From: Scatosoma sp048465415
GTDB taxonomy: Bacteria > Bacillota > Clostridia > Christensenellales > Borkfalkiaceae
Direction of reading: 5' to 3'
NCBI GenBank assembly: GCA_048465415.1
Contig: DBFWLO010000009.1
Location: forward strand, 243,246 to 307,245
Length of the DNA: 64,000 nt
Shown here: piece by piece, positions 54,419-63,951 of the stretch
Layout of the letters: every line of letters begins with the position of its first letter
Position numbering within the stretch: position 1 is the stretch's first letter
Notes under the pieces: model-generated
What the model saw: the letters and a program-made list of their open reading frames with translations, nothing else
Told to the model about the DNA's origin: nothing
The model's database searches: none
Translations under genes and position numbers: made by a program

Positions 54419-56743
54419 TCAAAGCCTTCCCCCGATCCCGTACGCCGCGAGCCGCGTCCTTTGTTCGTCGAGGCTTTTAGTGATCTTTAAAAGATCGGCG
54501 CTTCGGAAGGTCTTGTAGGTTTTGAGAATCGGTTCGATGTTGACGACGCCGCACCAGGGAAGCCAGGCATTGGAGCCGCCGTATTGAAAATTCGCCACCG
54601 AGGTCGCTTCCGGGCACATCGCGCGGTAGGCGTAGCCCATGCGGCCGTCGTAATCGCAGGCGAGTTTGGTGTTATATTCAAGCAGCAGCGCGCAGTGATA
54701 GTAAAACTCGTCGCCCGTGAACAGATAGAGCCGATACATGGCGTAATAGGCCACCGCCGCATAATTATCCGCCGCAAATCCGCCGTACGCGGCGATGACC
54801 GAAAAGCCGATGACGCCGCCCTCCGCAAAGGGATTAACTTTCGCGTTTTCCGCCGTCGCGGGTACGGCGAAATCGTAAGCGTAGACGAAACTCATGAAAC
54901 AGACGGCGGCATGCTCGGCGGACGCAAGATACTTTTTATCCCCCGTCAACACGTAAGCGGTATCGAAGCAATACAGCGCGTAGAGCGCCGCCTCCTTATC
55001 CACGATGTTGGGATTGTCGGGCGTGCCGCCCACGTATTTCCCCATTTGCTTATACAAAGTTTCGTAGCTGTATTCCGCCGCTTTGAGCGCCGCGGTTTTA
55101 TACCCTTCGTCGCCCGTGAACTCGTACAGCTTGCCTAGAAAACGCACCGCCATCGGCGTATTGTACTTGGAAGTGCCCTGGTACCTCGCGTCGGAAGTAT
55201 CCGTGCAGACGCTGCCGTCGGTGTTATAAGCGCGGTAGTAAGAACCGTCGGGGTTCTGGTGTTCCACAAGGAAGCGTCCGATCTTCAAGACCGCGTTCTT
55301 CCACGGCGCGACGTCTTTGCCTTTGGATTTTTGCAGATTATAGGCGTCGAGCATGCCTTCCGCGCCGTCGATCATACAGCGAAGAAACGCGGGATAGATC
55401 CTCGCCGCGCCGCCGCTGTCGTTGTTGCCGGGCTGCCACCACACTGCCGGCAACGCGTTTCCCATCACAAGATTGGAGGTCCAGAAATTCATCATCGTCT
55501 CGCCTTTTTTAATCAGCGAAGCGTCGTTCTTTTCATAGCCCGCATATAGAAGATGATACGCGACGGAAGTCTGCTGGCCGATAAAACCCATCTGGAAAGA
55601 ATACCCTTCCGATTTTCCCCCGTCGGGCAGATCCAGCTGGAAGGGAAGTCCGGCCGACGGAATACTGCCCGTGCCGAATTCCTTATATTCTTTGGAAAAC
55701 AGCTCTATATTGTCCTCGTAGATTTCGTCGATATTTATTTCCGTCGCGATCTTGGGCGATTCCGCTTCGTAAGCCGTTTTGAAGCAATCGACGACCGCCG
55801 TTTCGTATTCCTCCGTTTTAGAAGGAATCAGCTGAATGGTGTAGGCATGGGAGTTCCCCTGCCGCACGCTGTGGAAAATATTTTTATCCGCATAGCGGGA
55901 ATTGCTTTGCTTACAGGGATAGGTCATTCCCACCGACGCGCCGGACGCGAGTCCCACCGACAGCGAGCCGTAGCGGAGATAGTCATTCACCGCTCCGTCC
56001 TCGCCGCCGCCCGAGATTCCGTCCGCGTCGATCTCCGGCCGCAGGTGCTGCAACGCCAGCGCATACCCGCTCGCCCGGTCCCGGATCATTACCAGCGGCA
56101 GACAGATCATCGTTTCCTGTATGTATACGTCGGCCCGTTCCGCCGTAAAGCCTTTGGCGATCGAGTTATTCGGATGATTTTCCCGATCTCTGTAAATGAC
56201 CGCGGGCACGAAATAATCGTAGTCCTCCGCGCTCTTTTGCGTCTCGGCGGAAAAGACGATTTCGCTTTGAAAGCCTTCGTCCGCGCCCGCCGACGTCACT
56301 TCCACCGTGCGCTCGCAGGAAAAGGACTGCGACGAAGCGCGGTAAACGTCCGTGACGGCAAACGTACCGCCGCCCTTCGTCGAGACGCGCGCCGTCGCCG
56401 AGATATAGTCCGCGCCCGTCTCGACGGCGTCGTACGCGGCGGCGTACCGTTCGCTTTGATAGCCCTCCCCTTCCGTCTCTTTCACATAGATCGCGGCGGG
56501 AGACTCGGCGAGAAAGATCCGTTCGCTTCCCGAAAGCAGCTCCGCCCGGCCGTCGTCTTTGATATCCAGGCGCCAGTTTTCCGAGCGCAGGCGATAGCCG
56601 TCGGAGAGGCGTTCCACCGTCTTTTGCGGCGGTTCGGAGTTTCCGTCGGAGGAAGTTATATTCTCCCCGTCCGAGCAGGAAACGAAAAGAGAAAGGGAGA
56701 GAAGAGCTGCCAGGGCCGTGCTCCACAGCCTGATTGCTTTCAT
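54419..56743 (-). CDS. lipoprotein of unknown activity, paralogue 2
   Basis: 774 residues. Signal peptide with lipobox FVSC, so surface-anchored. A beta-rich N-terminal half (RLSDGYRLRSENWRLDIKD) is followed by a helical second half in which YGFNxGFIGQQ-like QMGFIGQQTSVAYHLL, LPAVWWQPGNND, NPDGSYYRAYNTDGS and VGGTPDNPNIVDKEAALYAL stand out. The alternating helices resemble (alpha/alpha)6 six-hairpin glycosidases. It is homologous along its length to the product of the preceding gene. The start at 56743 overlaps that gene's stop by 4 nt, with GGAGG 9 nt upstream. Enzymatic attack on extracellular polysaccharide is inferred from context; the family is unassigned. Confidence 0.85.
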   Translation of the reverse strand: MKAIRLWSTALAALLSLSLFVSCSDGENITSSDGNSEPPQKTVERLSDGYRLRSENWRLDIKDDGRAELLSGSERIFLAESPAAIYVKETEGEGYQSERYAAAYDAVETGADYISATARVSTKGGGTFAVTDVYRASSQSFSCERTVEVTSAGADEGFQSEIVFSAETQKSAEDYDYFVPAVIYRDRENHPNNSIAKGFTAERADVYIQETMICLPLVMIRDRASGYALALQHLRPEIDADGISGGGEDGAVNDYLRYGSLSVGLASGASVGMTYPCKQSNSRYADKNIFHSVRQGNSHAYTIQLIPSKTEEYETAVVDCFKTAYEAESPKIATEINIDEIYEDNIELFSKEYKEFGTGSIPSAGLPFQLDLPDGGKSEGYSFQMGFIGQQTSVAYHLLYAGYEKNDASLIKKGETMMNFWTSNLVMGNALPAVWWQPGNNDSGGAARIYPAFLRCMIDGAEGMLDAYNLQKSKGKDVAPWKNAVLKIGRFLVEHQNPDGSYYRAYNTDGSVCTDTSDARYQGTSKYNTPMAVRFLGKLYEFTGDEGYKTAALKAAEYSYETLYKQMGKYVGGTPDNPNIVDKEAALYALYCFDTAYVLTGDKKYLASAEHAAVCFMSFVYAYDFAVPATAENAKVNPFAEGGVIGFSVIAAYGGFAADNYAAVAYYAMYRLYLFTGDEFYYHCALLLEYNTKLACDYDGRMGYAYRAMCPEATSVANFQYGGSNAWLPWCGVVNIEPILKTYKTFRSADLLKITKSLDEQRTRLAAYGIGGRL

Positions 56744-59103
56744 GAAAGTTTGCCTCCGATTCCGTAAGCGTTCAAAAGATCGGAAAGAGCCGCCGGTTCC
56801 TTGTCTATTTTCGCTATGTCCGTCTCGCCGAAAGTATTTTTCATATTGGCGATCGGTTCGATGTTGGCGATTCCCGACCACGGCAGCCACACGCCCACCG
56901 ACTGGAAACCGAAGTCCGCGCAGTTCGTCGCCTCCGGCCCCAACGCTTTATACGGATACTTCATGCTTCCGTCGTAGTCGGTGGAAAGTTTGGTGTTGTT
57001 TTGCAGCAGCAAAGCGCAGTGAAGATAGAACTCGTCGCCCGTGTACGCGTACATGCGGTACATTTCATAGTAGCAATAGGCGGAAAAGTTATCCGCACCC
57101 GAATGCCCCGTCGCAATGAGCGAGAACCCGATCACCCGGCCGTCCGAGAAACAGTTGATGGCGCTGTCCGTGGAATTTCTCACAGGGACGGCGAAATCGT
57201 ACGTATATACCCAGCTCATGAAAGACACCGCCGCGTGCTCCGCCGCGTCGAGATATTTCTTATCCTTTGTCAACGTATATGCGGTATCGAAACAATAGAG
57301 CGCGTAAATCGCCGCTTCCTTATCCACCGTATTGGGATTGTCGGGCGTGCCGCCCACGTATTTGCCGAGCTTTTTATACAGCGTCTCGTACGCGAAATCC
57401 GCCGCTTTGAGCGCCGCGTTTTTATACGCTTCCTCGCCCGTCAGTTCGTACAGTTTTCCGAGGAACCGCACCGCCACAGGCGTGTTGAGTTTGGAATCCC
57501 CCTGATAGTCCGCGTTGGAAGTGTCCGTGCACACGGTGCCGTTCGTGTTATACGCGCGGTAGAAAGAGCCGTCTTGGTTCTGATTTTCGATCAAAAAGTT
57601 TCCCACTTTTAGGACGGCGTTTTTCCAGGCCGGGTTTTCAACGCCGTTGCGCCCCGCTTCGAGGTAGGCGTCGAGAATTCCCTCCATGCCGTCCACGAAA
57701 CAGCGGAGAAAAGAAGGATACGCCCGCATGCTGCCGCCGCGGTCGTTGTCCGCCGGATCCCACCAGACCGCGGGAAGCGCGCCGCCCATAATCGTATCGG
57801 AAGTCCAAAAATCGATGATCTTCTTTCCCTGATTGATGAGTTTCTCGTCTTTCTTCGCGTACCCGCTTCTGAGAAGATGATACCCTACGGCGGCCTGCTG
57901 GCCGACAAAGCCCATCTGGAAGGTATACTCGCTCGCCGCGCCGTTCAAAGGGATACTCCACGGACAGCCGGCGGAGATCTTATCGGTGCCGAACTCCTGA
58001 TACGTCTTCGTGAAGACTTCTATATTGTTCTCGTAGATCTCGTCTATATCGATCCGGTCGGTCACGGCAGGCTGCTCGGCGAGATACGCTTTTTTATAGG
58101 CCGACGTAAGCGTCTTTGTATATTCTTCTTCCGCGCCCGCGATCAAAGCGACCTTGTAGGCGTGAGAATTTCCCGCCTCCACTTTATGGAAGCGCTGTAC
58201 CCAGCCCGCGCCCGCGTCATAGGTGGTCGGGCCCTCCGCGCAGGGATAGCAGAAATTCACCGACACGCCCGTCGTCACGTTGAAACCGATGGAACCGTAT
58301 TGCAAGTCGTCGTTGATTTCGCCGTTGGAGCCGCCGCCCGCGACGCCGTGGACGGAGATCTGCGGCTTCAAATGCTGCACGGCGAGCGAGTAGCCCGTTT
58401 TCCTGCTGCGCAGGAGCGCGAACGGCATTCCCGCCCTCGTCTCCTTCACGTATACCTTATCGATGGTGAGATTGGAAGCGATGCTGCCGTTCACCATGTT
58501 TTCGGTATCTTTATATATAATAGAGGGAATGACAAACTCGAAGTCGTTGTCCGATTTCGAGTTTTCGGTGTTGAGAAAAGAGAACAGGCTCTCAAAGCCC
58601 AGATCGCCCGCGCCCGCCTTGACGACTTTCACCTCTCGATCCGCCGCAAAGACGCCGCCCGTCAGATAATATCTGTCCAGAATCCGAAAGGTGCTGCCCA
58701 GGGGGGTATCGAGCGTGGCTTCGCAAGCAAAGCCGTAGGAAGTTTTCTTGACGGAAGCGTAAGGCGCGGCATATTCCTCGACCGGATACGCGCCGAGCAG
58801 CGTCTGCGCTTTGCCGCGCACGCGCACGATCGCGGGGTTTTCCGAGACGTACATATCCGTCCCCTCCGACGCGGCGATCGCCACGCCGTAAGAAGAATTT
58901 TGTTTATTGAGTTCAAGGCGGAATCCTCCCGCTTTGAGCCCGATGGTGTCCCCGTCCTCGAAAAACGCGTCGCCCGCGTCCGGCAATTCCATACCCGAAT
59001 CCTCCTCCGGCGTCGATTGTTTATCGTCCGAACACGCGGCCGTAAGGCCGAGCGACAAGACGACGGCTAAAAACACAGACATGATTTTTTTTGTGGCTTT
59101 CAT
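56740..59103 (-). CDS. lipoprotein of unknown activity, paralogue 1
   Basis: 787 residues. Signal peptide with lipobox TAAC. It has the same layout as paralogue 2: N-terminal beta domain (GLKAGGFRLELNKQNSSYGV), then a helical domain with QMGFVGQQAAVGYHLL, LPAVWWDPADNDRGG, NQDGSFYRAYNTNGT and VGGTPDNPNTVDKEAAIYAL. Shared acidic and aromatic residues in these segments mark a likely active or binding site. The two differ enough to have separate specificities. It lies 19 nt after the second permease gene, inside the arabinoside operon. Catalysis is inferred from fold and context only. Confidence 0.85.
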   Translation of the reverse strand: MKATKKIMSVFLAVVLSLGLTAACSDDKQSTPEEDSGMELPDAGDAFFEDGDTIGLKAGGFRLELNKQNSSYGVAIAASEGTDMYVSENPAIVRVRGKAQTLLGAYPVEEYAAPYASVKKTSYGFACEATLDTPLGSTFRILDRYYLTGGVFAADREVKVVKAGAGDLGFESLFSFLNTENSKSDNDFEFVIPSIIYKDTENMVNGSIASNLTIDKVYVKETRAGMPFALLRSRKTGYSLAVQHLKPQISVHGVAGGGSNGEINDDLQYGSIGFNVTTGVSVNFCYPCAEGPTTYDAGAGWVQRFHKVEAGNSHAYKVALIAGAEEEYTKTLTSAYKKAYLAEQPAVTDRIDIDEIYENNIEVFTKTYQEFGTDKISAGCPWSIPLNGAASEYTFQMGFVGQQAAVGYHLLRSGYAKKDEKLINQGKKIIDFWTSDTIMGGALPAVWWDPADNDRGGSMRAYPSFLRCFVDGMEGILDAYLEAGRNGVENPAWKNAVLKVGNFLIENQNQDGSFYRAYNTNGTVCTDTSNADYQGDSKLNTPVAVRFLGKLYELTGEEAYKNAALKAADFAYETLYKKLGKYVGGTPDNPNTVDKEAAIYALYCFDTAYTLTKDKKYLDAAEHAAVSFMSWVYTYDFAVPVRNSTDSAINCFSDGRVIGFSLIATGHSGADNFSAYCYYEMYRMYAYTGDEFYLHCALLLQNNTKLSTDYDGSMKYPYKALGPEATNCADFGFQSVGVWLPWSGIANIEPIANMKNTFGETDIAKIDKEPAALSDLLNAYGIGGKLS

Positions 59104-59121
59104 TCCTTTTTCTCCTCCTTA

Positions 59122-59979
59122 TCAAGCCTTAATGCCCGTAAAGACGATTCCGTCCACGAAGTAGCGCTGCGCGCACAGGAACATGACAAACGTCGGCACG
59201 AGCGCCACGATCGAGCCCGCCATCATCAGCGTATACGGTTTGCTTCTCGCCGTCGAGATCGTCGAGAGCACCAGCTGCAAGGTCTTATATTTATCGATCG
59301 TGCCCACGTATAAAAGCGGGGTGAGATAGTCGTTATAAGCGCCGTTGAGCGAAAGTATGATCTGGGTGATGAGAATGGGTTTCGCGAGCGGAAACGCCAC
59401 TTTGAAAAACACGCCCCACCGCGTCATGCCGTCGATGAACGCCGCTTCCTCCAATTCCCTGGGAAAGCCTTCGTAAAACTGTTTGATGAAAAACATCGTC
59501 ATGGGCGCGCCGAAAATACCCGGTATGATGATGGGCAGCGGCGTATTCGTCCAGTGATAGACGCTGTAAAAAAGAATATACGAAGGAATGAGCGTGATTA
59601 CGCCCGGAATCACCATCGTCGAGATCAGCGCGTAAAAGACGATTTTGCGGCCGGGAAAGCGGATCCTCGAAAGCGCGTACGCCGCCAACGCGCTGCAAAA
59701 CACGCCGCCGAAGACGGGAGGAAGGATATATAGAATACTGTTTATAAAGCTGCCGACGATGTTGTAGGTCGCAAACAGCTTGGCGTAGTTTTCAAACGTC
59801 GGCGCGTGGAAGAGCCAGTTGTAGTCCTCGCCGTAGATTTCGTATTCTCCCGAAAAGGAAGTGGAGACGGCGAACAAAAAGGGAAGCAGAATGACAAGCG
59901 CCACGAGGACGAGAATCGCGTAGACCGTCGTTTTCGCCGCCGCGTATTTCGCGGAATAGTGATGTTTTATCTTTTCCAT
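59122..59979 (-). CDS. carbohydrate ABC transporter permease (MalG/LplC type)
   Basis: A 285-residue protein with six membrane helices. The EAA loop that contacts the ATPase reads ELEEAAFIDGMTRWGVFFKV. LLPFLFAVSTSFSG and the C-terminal FVDGIVFTGIKA are typical of the MalG-like partner. The start at 59979 lies within the end of the upstream permease gene, with GAGGAG upstream. It works with the permease encoded at 59987-60889 and the lipoprotein at 60892-62304; the ATPase must come from elsewhere. Confidence 0.94.
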   Translation of the reverse strand: MEKIKHHYSAKYAAAKTTVYAILVLVALVILLPFLFAVSTSFSGEYEIYGEDYNWLFHAPTFENYAKLFATYNIVGSFINSILYILPPVFGGVFCSALAAYALSRIRFPGRKIVFYALISTMVIPGVITLIPSYILFYSVYHWTNTPLPIIIPGIFGAPMTMFFIKQFYEGFPRELEEAAFIDGMTRWGVFFKVAFPLAKPILITQIILSLNGAYNDYLTPLLYVGTIDKYKTLQLVLSTISTARSKPYTLMMAGSIVALVPTFVMFLCAQRYFVDGIVFTGIKA

Positions 59980-59986
59980 GCCGCCC

Positions 59987-60889
59987 TCACTCCTCATATT
60001 TCACCCAATACTTCGACACCAGGAACTGTACGGCCGAGATCGCGAGGATCATTACGCCGAGCACGACGCCGAGCGCCGACGCGTAGCCGTAGCGATAACC
60101 GTATTTCCCCGTAAACCGATAGATCCACCAAACGGGCGTAATGCTCGCGTAAGACACCGCGTCGCCCCGCATCACCTGGAACTGCGTGAACGCCTGCATG
60201 GAACCCACGAGGCCGGTAATGACGATGTAGAAGCTGACGGGCGAGATTCCCGGCAGGGTGATGTGCACGAATTTGCTGACGGCGCTCGCGCCGTCGATGG
60301 ACGCAGCTTCGTACAAACTGGACGGAATCCCGTGCAGCGTGGAATAGAATAAGAGAATACTCACTCCCAATCCCGACCAGATCCCCATGAACATCATCGA
60401 GCCCATGAAATGGGCGGAATCGAGAAACTCGAAGGGTTTAATCCCAAGCGTTTGCAGGGCTTTATAGAGGATTCCGTAATAGGGCGCGTACATCCATTGC
60501 CAGATAAAAGTGATCGCGACCGTGCCGCAAAGGCAAGGAATATAGAACACCATTCTGAAAAACAGCGAGCCCGTGTGAATGCTTTTGATGAACGAGGAGA
60601 GAACGAGCGCGATCCCCGCGCCGATGGGCACGCCGACGCTGTATACAAGTACGTTACGGAGCGCGTAGCCGAACATTTCGTCGCGAAAGATTTCCGCGAA
60701 GTTCTTCACCCCCTCAAAGACGGGAGGCGAAAACAGATCGTATGAGCAAAAGGAAATGTATATCGCATAAATAAACGGAAATGCCGTAAACAGCAAAAAC
60801 CCGGTCAGGAGAGGCGCGACGAACAGCCAGCCGCTTACTATCTCCTGCTTTCTGAACATCGACATTTTTTTATTTTCCCGGATATTCAT
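59987..60889 (-). CDS. carbohydrate ABC transporter permease (MalF/LplB type)
   Basis: A 300-residue protein with six helices. GWLFVAPLLTGFLLFTAFPF is the usual first helix, and the EAA loop reads SLYEAASIDGASAVSKFVHI. The start is set at 60889 (MNIRENKK), directly after the solute-binding gene's stop; an internal ATG at 60865 has an equally modest ribosome site, so the start is uncertain by eight residues. It overlaps the next permease gene's start region by a few bases. Confidence 0.93.
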   Translation of the reverse strand: MNIRENKKMSMFRKQEIVSGWLFVAPLLTGFLLFTAFPFIYAIYISFCSYDLFSPPVFEGVKNFAEIFRDEMFGYALRNVLVYSVGVPIGAGIALVLSSFIKSIHTGSLFFRMVFYIPCLCGTVAITFIWQWMYAPYYGILYKALQTLGIKPFEFLDSAHFMGSMMFMGIWSGLGVSILLFYSTLHGIPSSLYEAASIDGASAVSKFVHITLPGISPVSFYIVITGLVGSMQAFTQFQVMRGDAVSYASITPVWWIYRFTGKYGYRYGYASALGVVLGVMILAISAVQFLVSKYWVKYEE

Positions 60890-60891
60890 TT

Positions 60892-62304
60892 TCAACCTAC
60901 TAATTCGTTTACTTTTCCCTTCACCACTTCGAGAAAATGATCTACCGTCCATCGATTCTCCGCTTTGCCGTCGAGGAGGTACTCCGAATACAGATCGTAG
61001 CCGAGTTCTTTCCAGGATTGGCTGCGAAGGTACGACCATACCCCCGCCGGCTGTTTCTCGGCCGATTTGATGAAGATTTCGTAATTGTTCGGTTTCAAAG
61101 CGGCGTTTCTTTCGAGATAGTCCTCGTCGAGGCCGAGCGAAGTGTAAAGCGGGAACTGGAAACCCGTAGCGGACAAAATTTCCTGGCCTTCTTTGGAACC
61201 TATATATTCCACGAGCTTCCAGGCCGCCTCTTTATTTGTGCATTTATTGCTGATCGCGTACCCCATCGAGCCCGACCAGCCGTTCGCCGTGGGGGTTTCG
61301 GGAAACGCGGGCACATAAGCGATGTCCCAATCGAAGGAAAGGGAACGGAGAGTGGCGACTTCCCAGCTGCCCGCGATCACGGTCGCCACCTTTTGCAGAG
61401 AAAACAACGTGGTGGGATCCATGCCCGACGAGAAATCGGAAGGGGGCATGATCTCGTGCGTATAATACCCGTCCTGGATATACCGATAGGCTTTTTTCAG
61501 CGCGTCGAGATCCCGTTTTTCCGTGGGGAAAGCGTTTCGCGCATCGTTGAGGAAATCCCCGCCCGCCGACCAGACGAGCCCTTCCATTTCCATGCCCGCC
61601 GTGCCGTAGACGGAAATCGAGCCGTCCTCCCTCCTGGTCGTCAGCTTTTTCCACATCTCCGTCGCCTCGTCCATCGTCATGATGCGGTCGGACGCCGGAT
61701 AGGAGACTCCCTTCGAATCGAAATAATTCTTGTTATAATACATGACGTGCGTGCTGATGTCGCGCGGCATCACCAGTTGATTCCCCTCGCCCGAAAGCCC
61801 GGTTTTGGAATTATATTTATATCTCGAAACCACGGACGGATACATATCGTCGGGATCCACCAGATCGCTGCTCTCAATATACGGATCGAGATTGACCATC
61901 GCGGAGCCGGGCGCCCAATTATTGAACACGCCGTCGGAGACCATGAACACGTCGTGCAGATTCCCCGTAGCGATGTTGGAGGCGTACGTTGTCTCGTAGT
62001 CGCTGATGATATCGAGATCCACGGTGATGTCGGGGTACCGGTTATGAAACGCCCCGAGCAGGACTTCGCACACCGCTTTCTCGATCGTGGCGCCGTCGCT
62101 GTCCCAGTGGGACATGGTGATTGTGCAGGGCTCCCCGCCGTATTCGTAAAGCGAAGCGTCGTACTTTTTCTGAATGGCTTCCACGGTCGTTTCGTCCACG
62201 CCGGGAATCGATACGCTCGTCGAGCCCGGCTTACAGGCGCCGAGCGAACAGGCTGCCGCCGACGCCATCGTCATACACAGCAAAGATGCAACGATTTTTT
62301 TCAT
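60892..62304 (-). CDS. carbohydrate ABC transporter solute-binding lipoprotein
   Basis: 470 residues. Signal peptide MKKIVASLLCMTMASAAACS with lipobox LGAC. The type 1 sugar-binding pattern follows: DITVDLDIISDYETTYASNI, GNLHDVFMVSDG, MPRDISTHVMYYNKNYFDSK and GWSGSMGYAIS. GGAGG lies 6 nt before the ATG. It sits with two permeases between GH51 and the paralogous lipoproteins, so arabino-oligosaccharides are the likely cargo by context. Confidence 0.94.
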   Translation of the reverse strand: MKKIVASLLCMTMASAAACSLGACKPGSTSVSIPGVDETTVEAIQKKYDASLYEYGGEPCTITMSHWDSDGATIEKAVCEVLLGAFHNRYPDITVDLDIISDYETTYASNIATGNLHDVFMVSDGVFNNWAPGSAMVNLDPYIESSDLVDPDDMYPSVVSRYKYNSKTGLSGEGNQLVMPRDISTHVMYYNKNYFDSKGVSYPASDRIMTMDEATEMWKKLTTRREDGSISVYGTAGMEMEGLVWSAGGDFLNDARNAFPTEKRDLDALKKAYRYIQDGYYTHEIMPPSDFSSGMDPTTLFSLQKVATVIAGSWEVATLRSLSFDWDIAYVPAFPETPTANGWSGSMGYAISNKCTNKEAAWKLVEYIGSKEGQEILSATGFQFPLYTSLGLDEDYLERNAALKPNNYEIFIKSAEKQPAGVWSYLRSQSWKELGYDLYSEYLLDGKAENRWTVDHFLEVVKGKVNELVG

Positions 62305-62325
62305 CTCTTTCCTCCGTTTTTTTGA

Positions 62326-63804
62326 TTATTTTTTAAGCGTGAGCACGGTGAAGCTGTACCCGCTCAACGTTACCTCGTCATCGACGAACCGCACGTCCTT
62401 GGAAGGAATCACCTTCGTCGGCTCGTCGAACGAGTTTTTGTCGTGAATATCTTTCGCTTTCAGCGTCTCTCCTTCGACGATCTTATACGCCCCGTCCGCG
62501 CAGATACGAAGTTCCGTCTCGTTCTCGGTCACATTGACGAGGAACACTTTATATTCGTCCTTCTCCTCGTCCCAACAGACGCTGTGATACACGCCCGGAA
62601 CTTCGCCGTATTTTTTCGAGCGATACGTAGGCACGTCCGCCGCCGCCAGCAGCGCCGTTTTGCCCGCGCAGTATTTTGCAAACGCCTGAAAGGGATAGTA
62701 AATCGTCTGTTTGAAAGACCTGCCTCCGTCCTCGGTGAGAATGGGCGCGATCACGTTGACGAGCTGGGCGAGGCAAGCGATTTTGACGCGGTCGCAGTTG
62801 TTGACGAGCGTGCACAAAAGTCCCGCGTCCACGAGCGCGTCGGCCATATCGTACTCGTTTTCGAGAAGGGGCGCGCGCACCTCCCAATCCCCGCAGCCCC
62901 GGGAGTCCCGGTGCCAGACGTTCCATTCGTCCAGGCTGAACATCATCGTTTTGTCGCTGCGTTTATACGCCTTGACGTAATCGGCCGCCGCTTTTACGTC
63001 CGTAATGTATTTCTGCAAATCGGCGGGCGCCGCCAGGAATTCCCTAAGGTCTCGGTTTTCGTCGTAATCGTAATAGCGGTGCAAAGAGAGATAATCCATT
63101 CTTTCGTAAGTGAGTTCGAGGACTTTCCGGTCCCATTCGGGATAGGTTGCCTGCTCCATCGCCGAACTGCCGCACACGATCAGTTTGATTTCGGGATCGA
63201 CGTAGCGCATCACCTTCGCCGCTTCGTTCGCTTTGCGGCCGTATTCCTCGGCGGTGAGCGCGCCGATCTGCCAATCCCCGTCCATTTCGTTCCCCACGCA
63301 CCAATATTTCACGCGGTACGGCTCCGTATGACCGTTCTCCGCGCGCAGAGTTCCCCAATAGCCGCCTTTATCGGAATTGCAGTACTCGACGAACTGAGCT
63401 GCCTCCTCTATGCTCCCCGTGCCCATGTTCACGGCCAGCATCGGCTCCGTACCCGAGAGTCTGCTCCATTTGATAAACTCGTCCACTCCGATCTCGTTGG
63501 GTTCGAGCTGGCGCCACGCCAGATTGAGTTTGGGACGGCGCGCGGATTTGTCGCCGATCCCCTCCTTCCAGTTATAGCCCGAAAGGAAATTTCCTCCCGG
63601 ATAACGGACGAGCGAAACGCTAAGTTCTTTCACCATTTCGATCACGTCTTTGCGAAAACCGTTTTCGTCCGTATCGGCATACTCTCTATCGTAAATGCCT
63701 CCGTAAACGGCGCGCCCCATGTGTTCTATAAAAGAAGAAAACAGCGTCTTTTCGACTTTTCCGACGACGTATTTTTTGTTGATTTGTAATTCGCCTTTAT
63801 ACAT
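62326..63804 (-). CDS. alpha-L-arabinofuranosidase, glycoside hydrolase family 51
   Basis: A 492-residue cytoplasmic enzyme. The clan A barrel signatures are clear: FIEHMGRAVYGGIYD at the N-terminus, LVRYPGGNFLSGYNWK, the acid/base Glu173 in CVGNEMDG, and the nucleophile Glu293 in SLDEWNVW. A C-terminal beta domain follows. No signal peptide, so it acts on imported oligosaccharides. AGGAGG lies 12 nt before the ATG. First gene of the seven-gene arabinoside operon. Confidence 0.96.
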   Translation of the reverse strand: MYKGELQINKKYVVGKVEKTLFSSFIEHMGRAVYGGIYDREYADTDENGFRKDVIEMVKELSVSLVRYPGGNFLSGYNWKEGIGDKSARRPKLNLAWRQLEPNEIGVDEFIKWSRLSGTEPMLAVNMGTGSIEEAAQFVEYCNSDKGGYWGTLRAENGHTEPYRVKYWCVGNEMDGDWQIGALTAEEYGRKANEAAKVMRYVDPEIKLIVCGSSAMEQATYPEWDRKVLELTYERMDYLSLHRYYDYDENRDLREFLAAPADLQKYITDVKAAADYVKAYKRSDKTMMFSLDEWNVWHRDSRGCGDWEVRAPLLENEYDMADALVDAGLLCTLVNNCDRVKIACLAQLVNVIAPILTEDGGRSFKQTIYYPFQAFAKYCAGKTALLAAADVPTYRSKKYGEVPGVYHSVCWDEEKDEYKVFLVNVTENETELRICADGAYKIVEGETLKAKDIHDKNSFDEPTKVIPSKDVRFVDDEVTLSGYSFTVLTLKK

Positions 63805-63836
63805 TTGTTCTATGTACCTCCTGATCTCGCTTTCAT

Positions 63837-63863
63837 ATTATCACATACAAATACAAAATACAA
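63837..63863 (-). promoter_or_regulatory. upstream region of the arabinoside operon with ATACAA repeats
   Basis: ATACAA occurs three times (63845-63850, 63851-63856, 63858-63863; TTGTAT on the minus strand). Next to it is an extended -10 box TGTGATAAT (minus strand, -10 at 63837-63842). No good -35 box is visible, which suits an activator-dependent promoter such as one controlled by the AraC-type gene upstream. Confidence 0.5.
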
Positions 63864-63912
63864 TATCTAATTTTTTTGTAAAATCGACTTTTTTCTACGT
63901 GCAAACGATAGA

Positions 63913-63943
63913 AAAAGACGGCGCCGTTTAGGCGTCGTCTTTT
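63913..63943 (-). terminator. terminator after the AraC-type gene
   Basis: AAAAGACGGCGCC pairs over 13 bp (one G-U) with GGCGTCGTCTTTT around loop GTTTA. A- and T-rich ends make it usable in both directions. It lies 9 nt after the stop codon at 63952. Confidence 0.8.
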
Positions 63944-63951
63944 GGGAAAAA

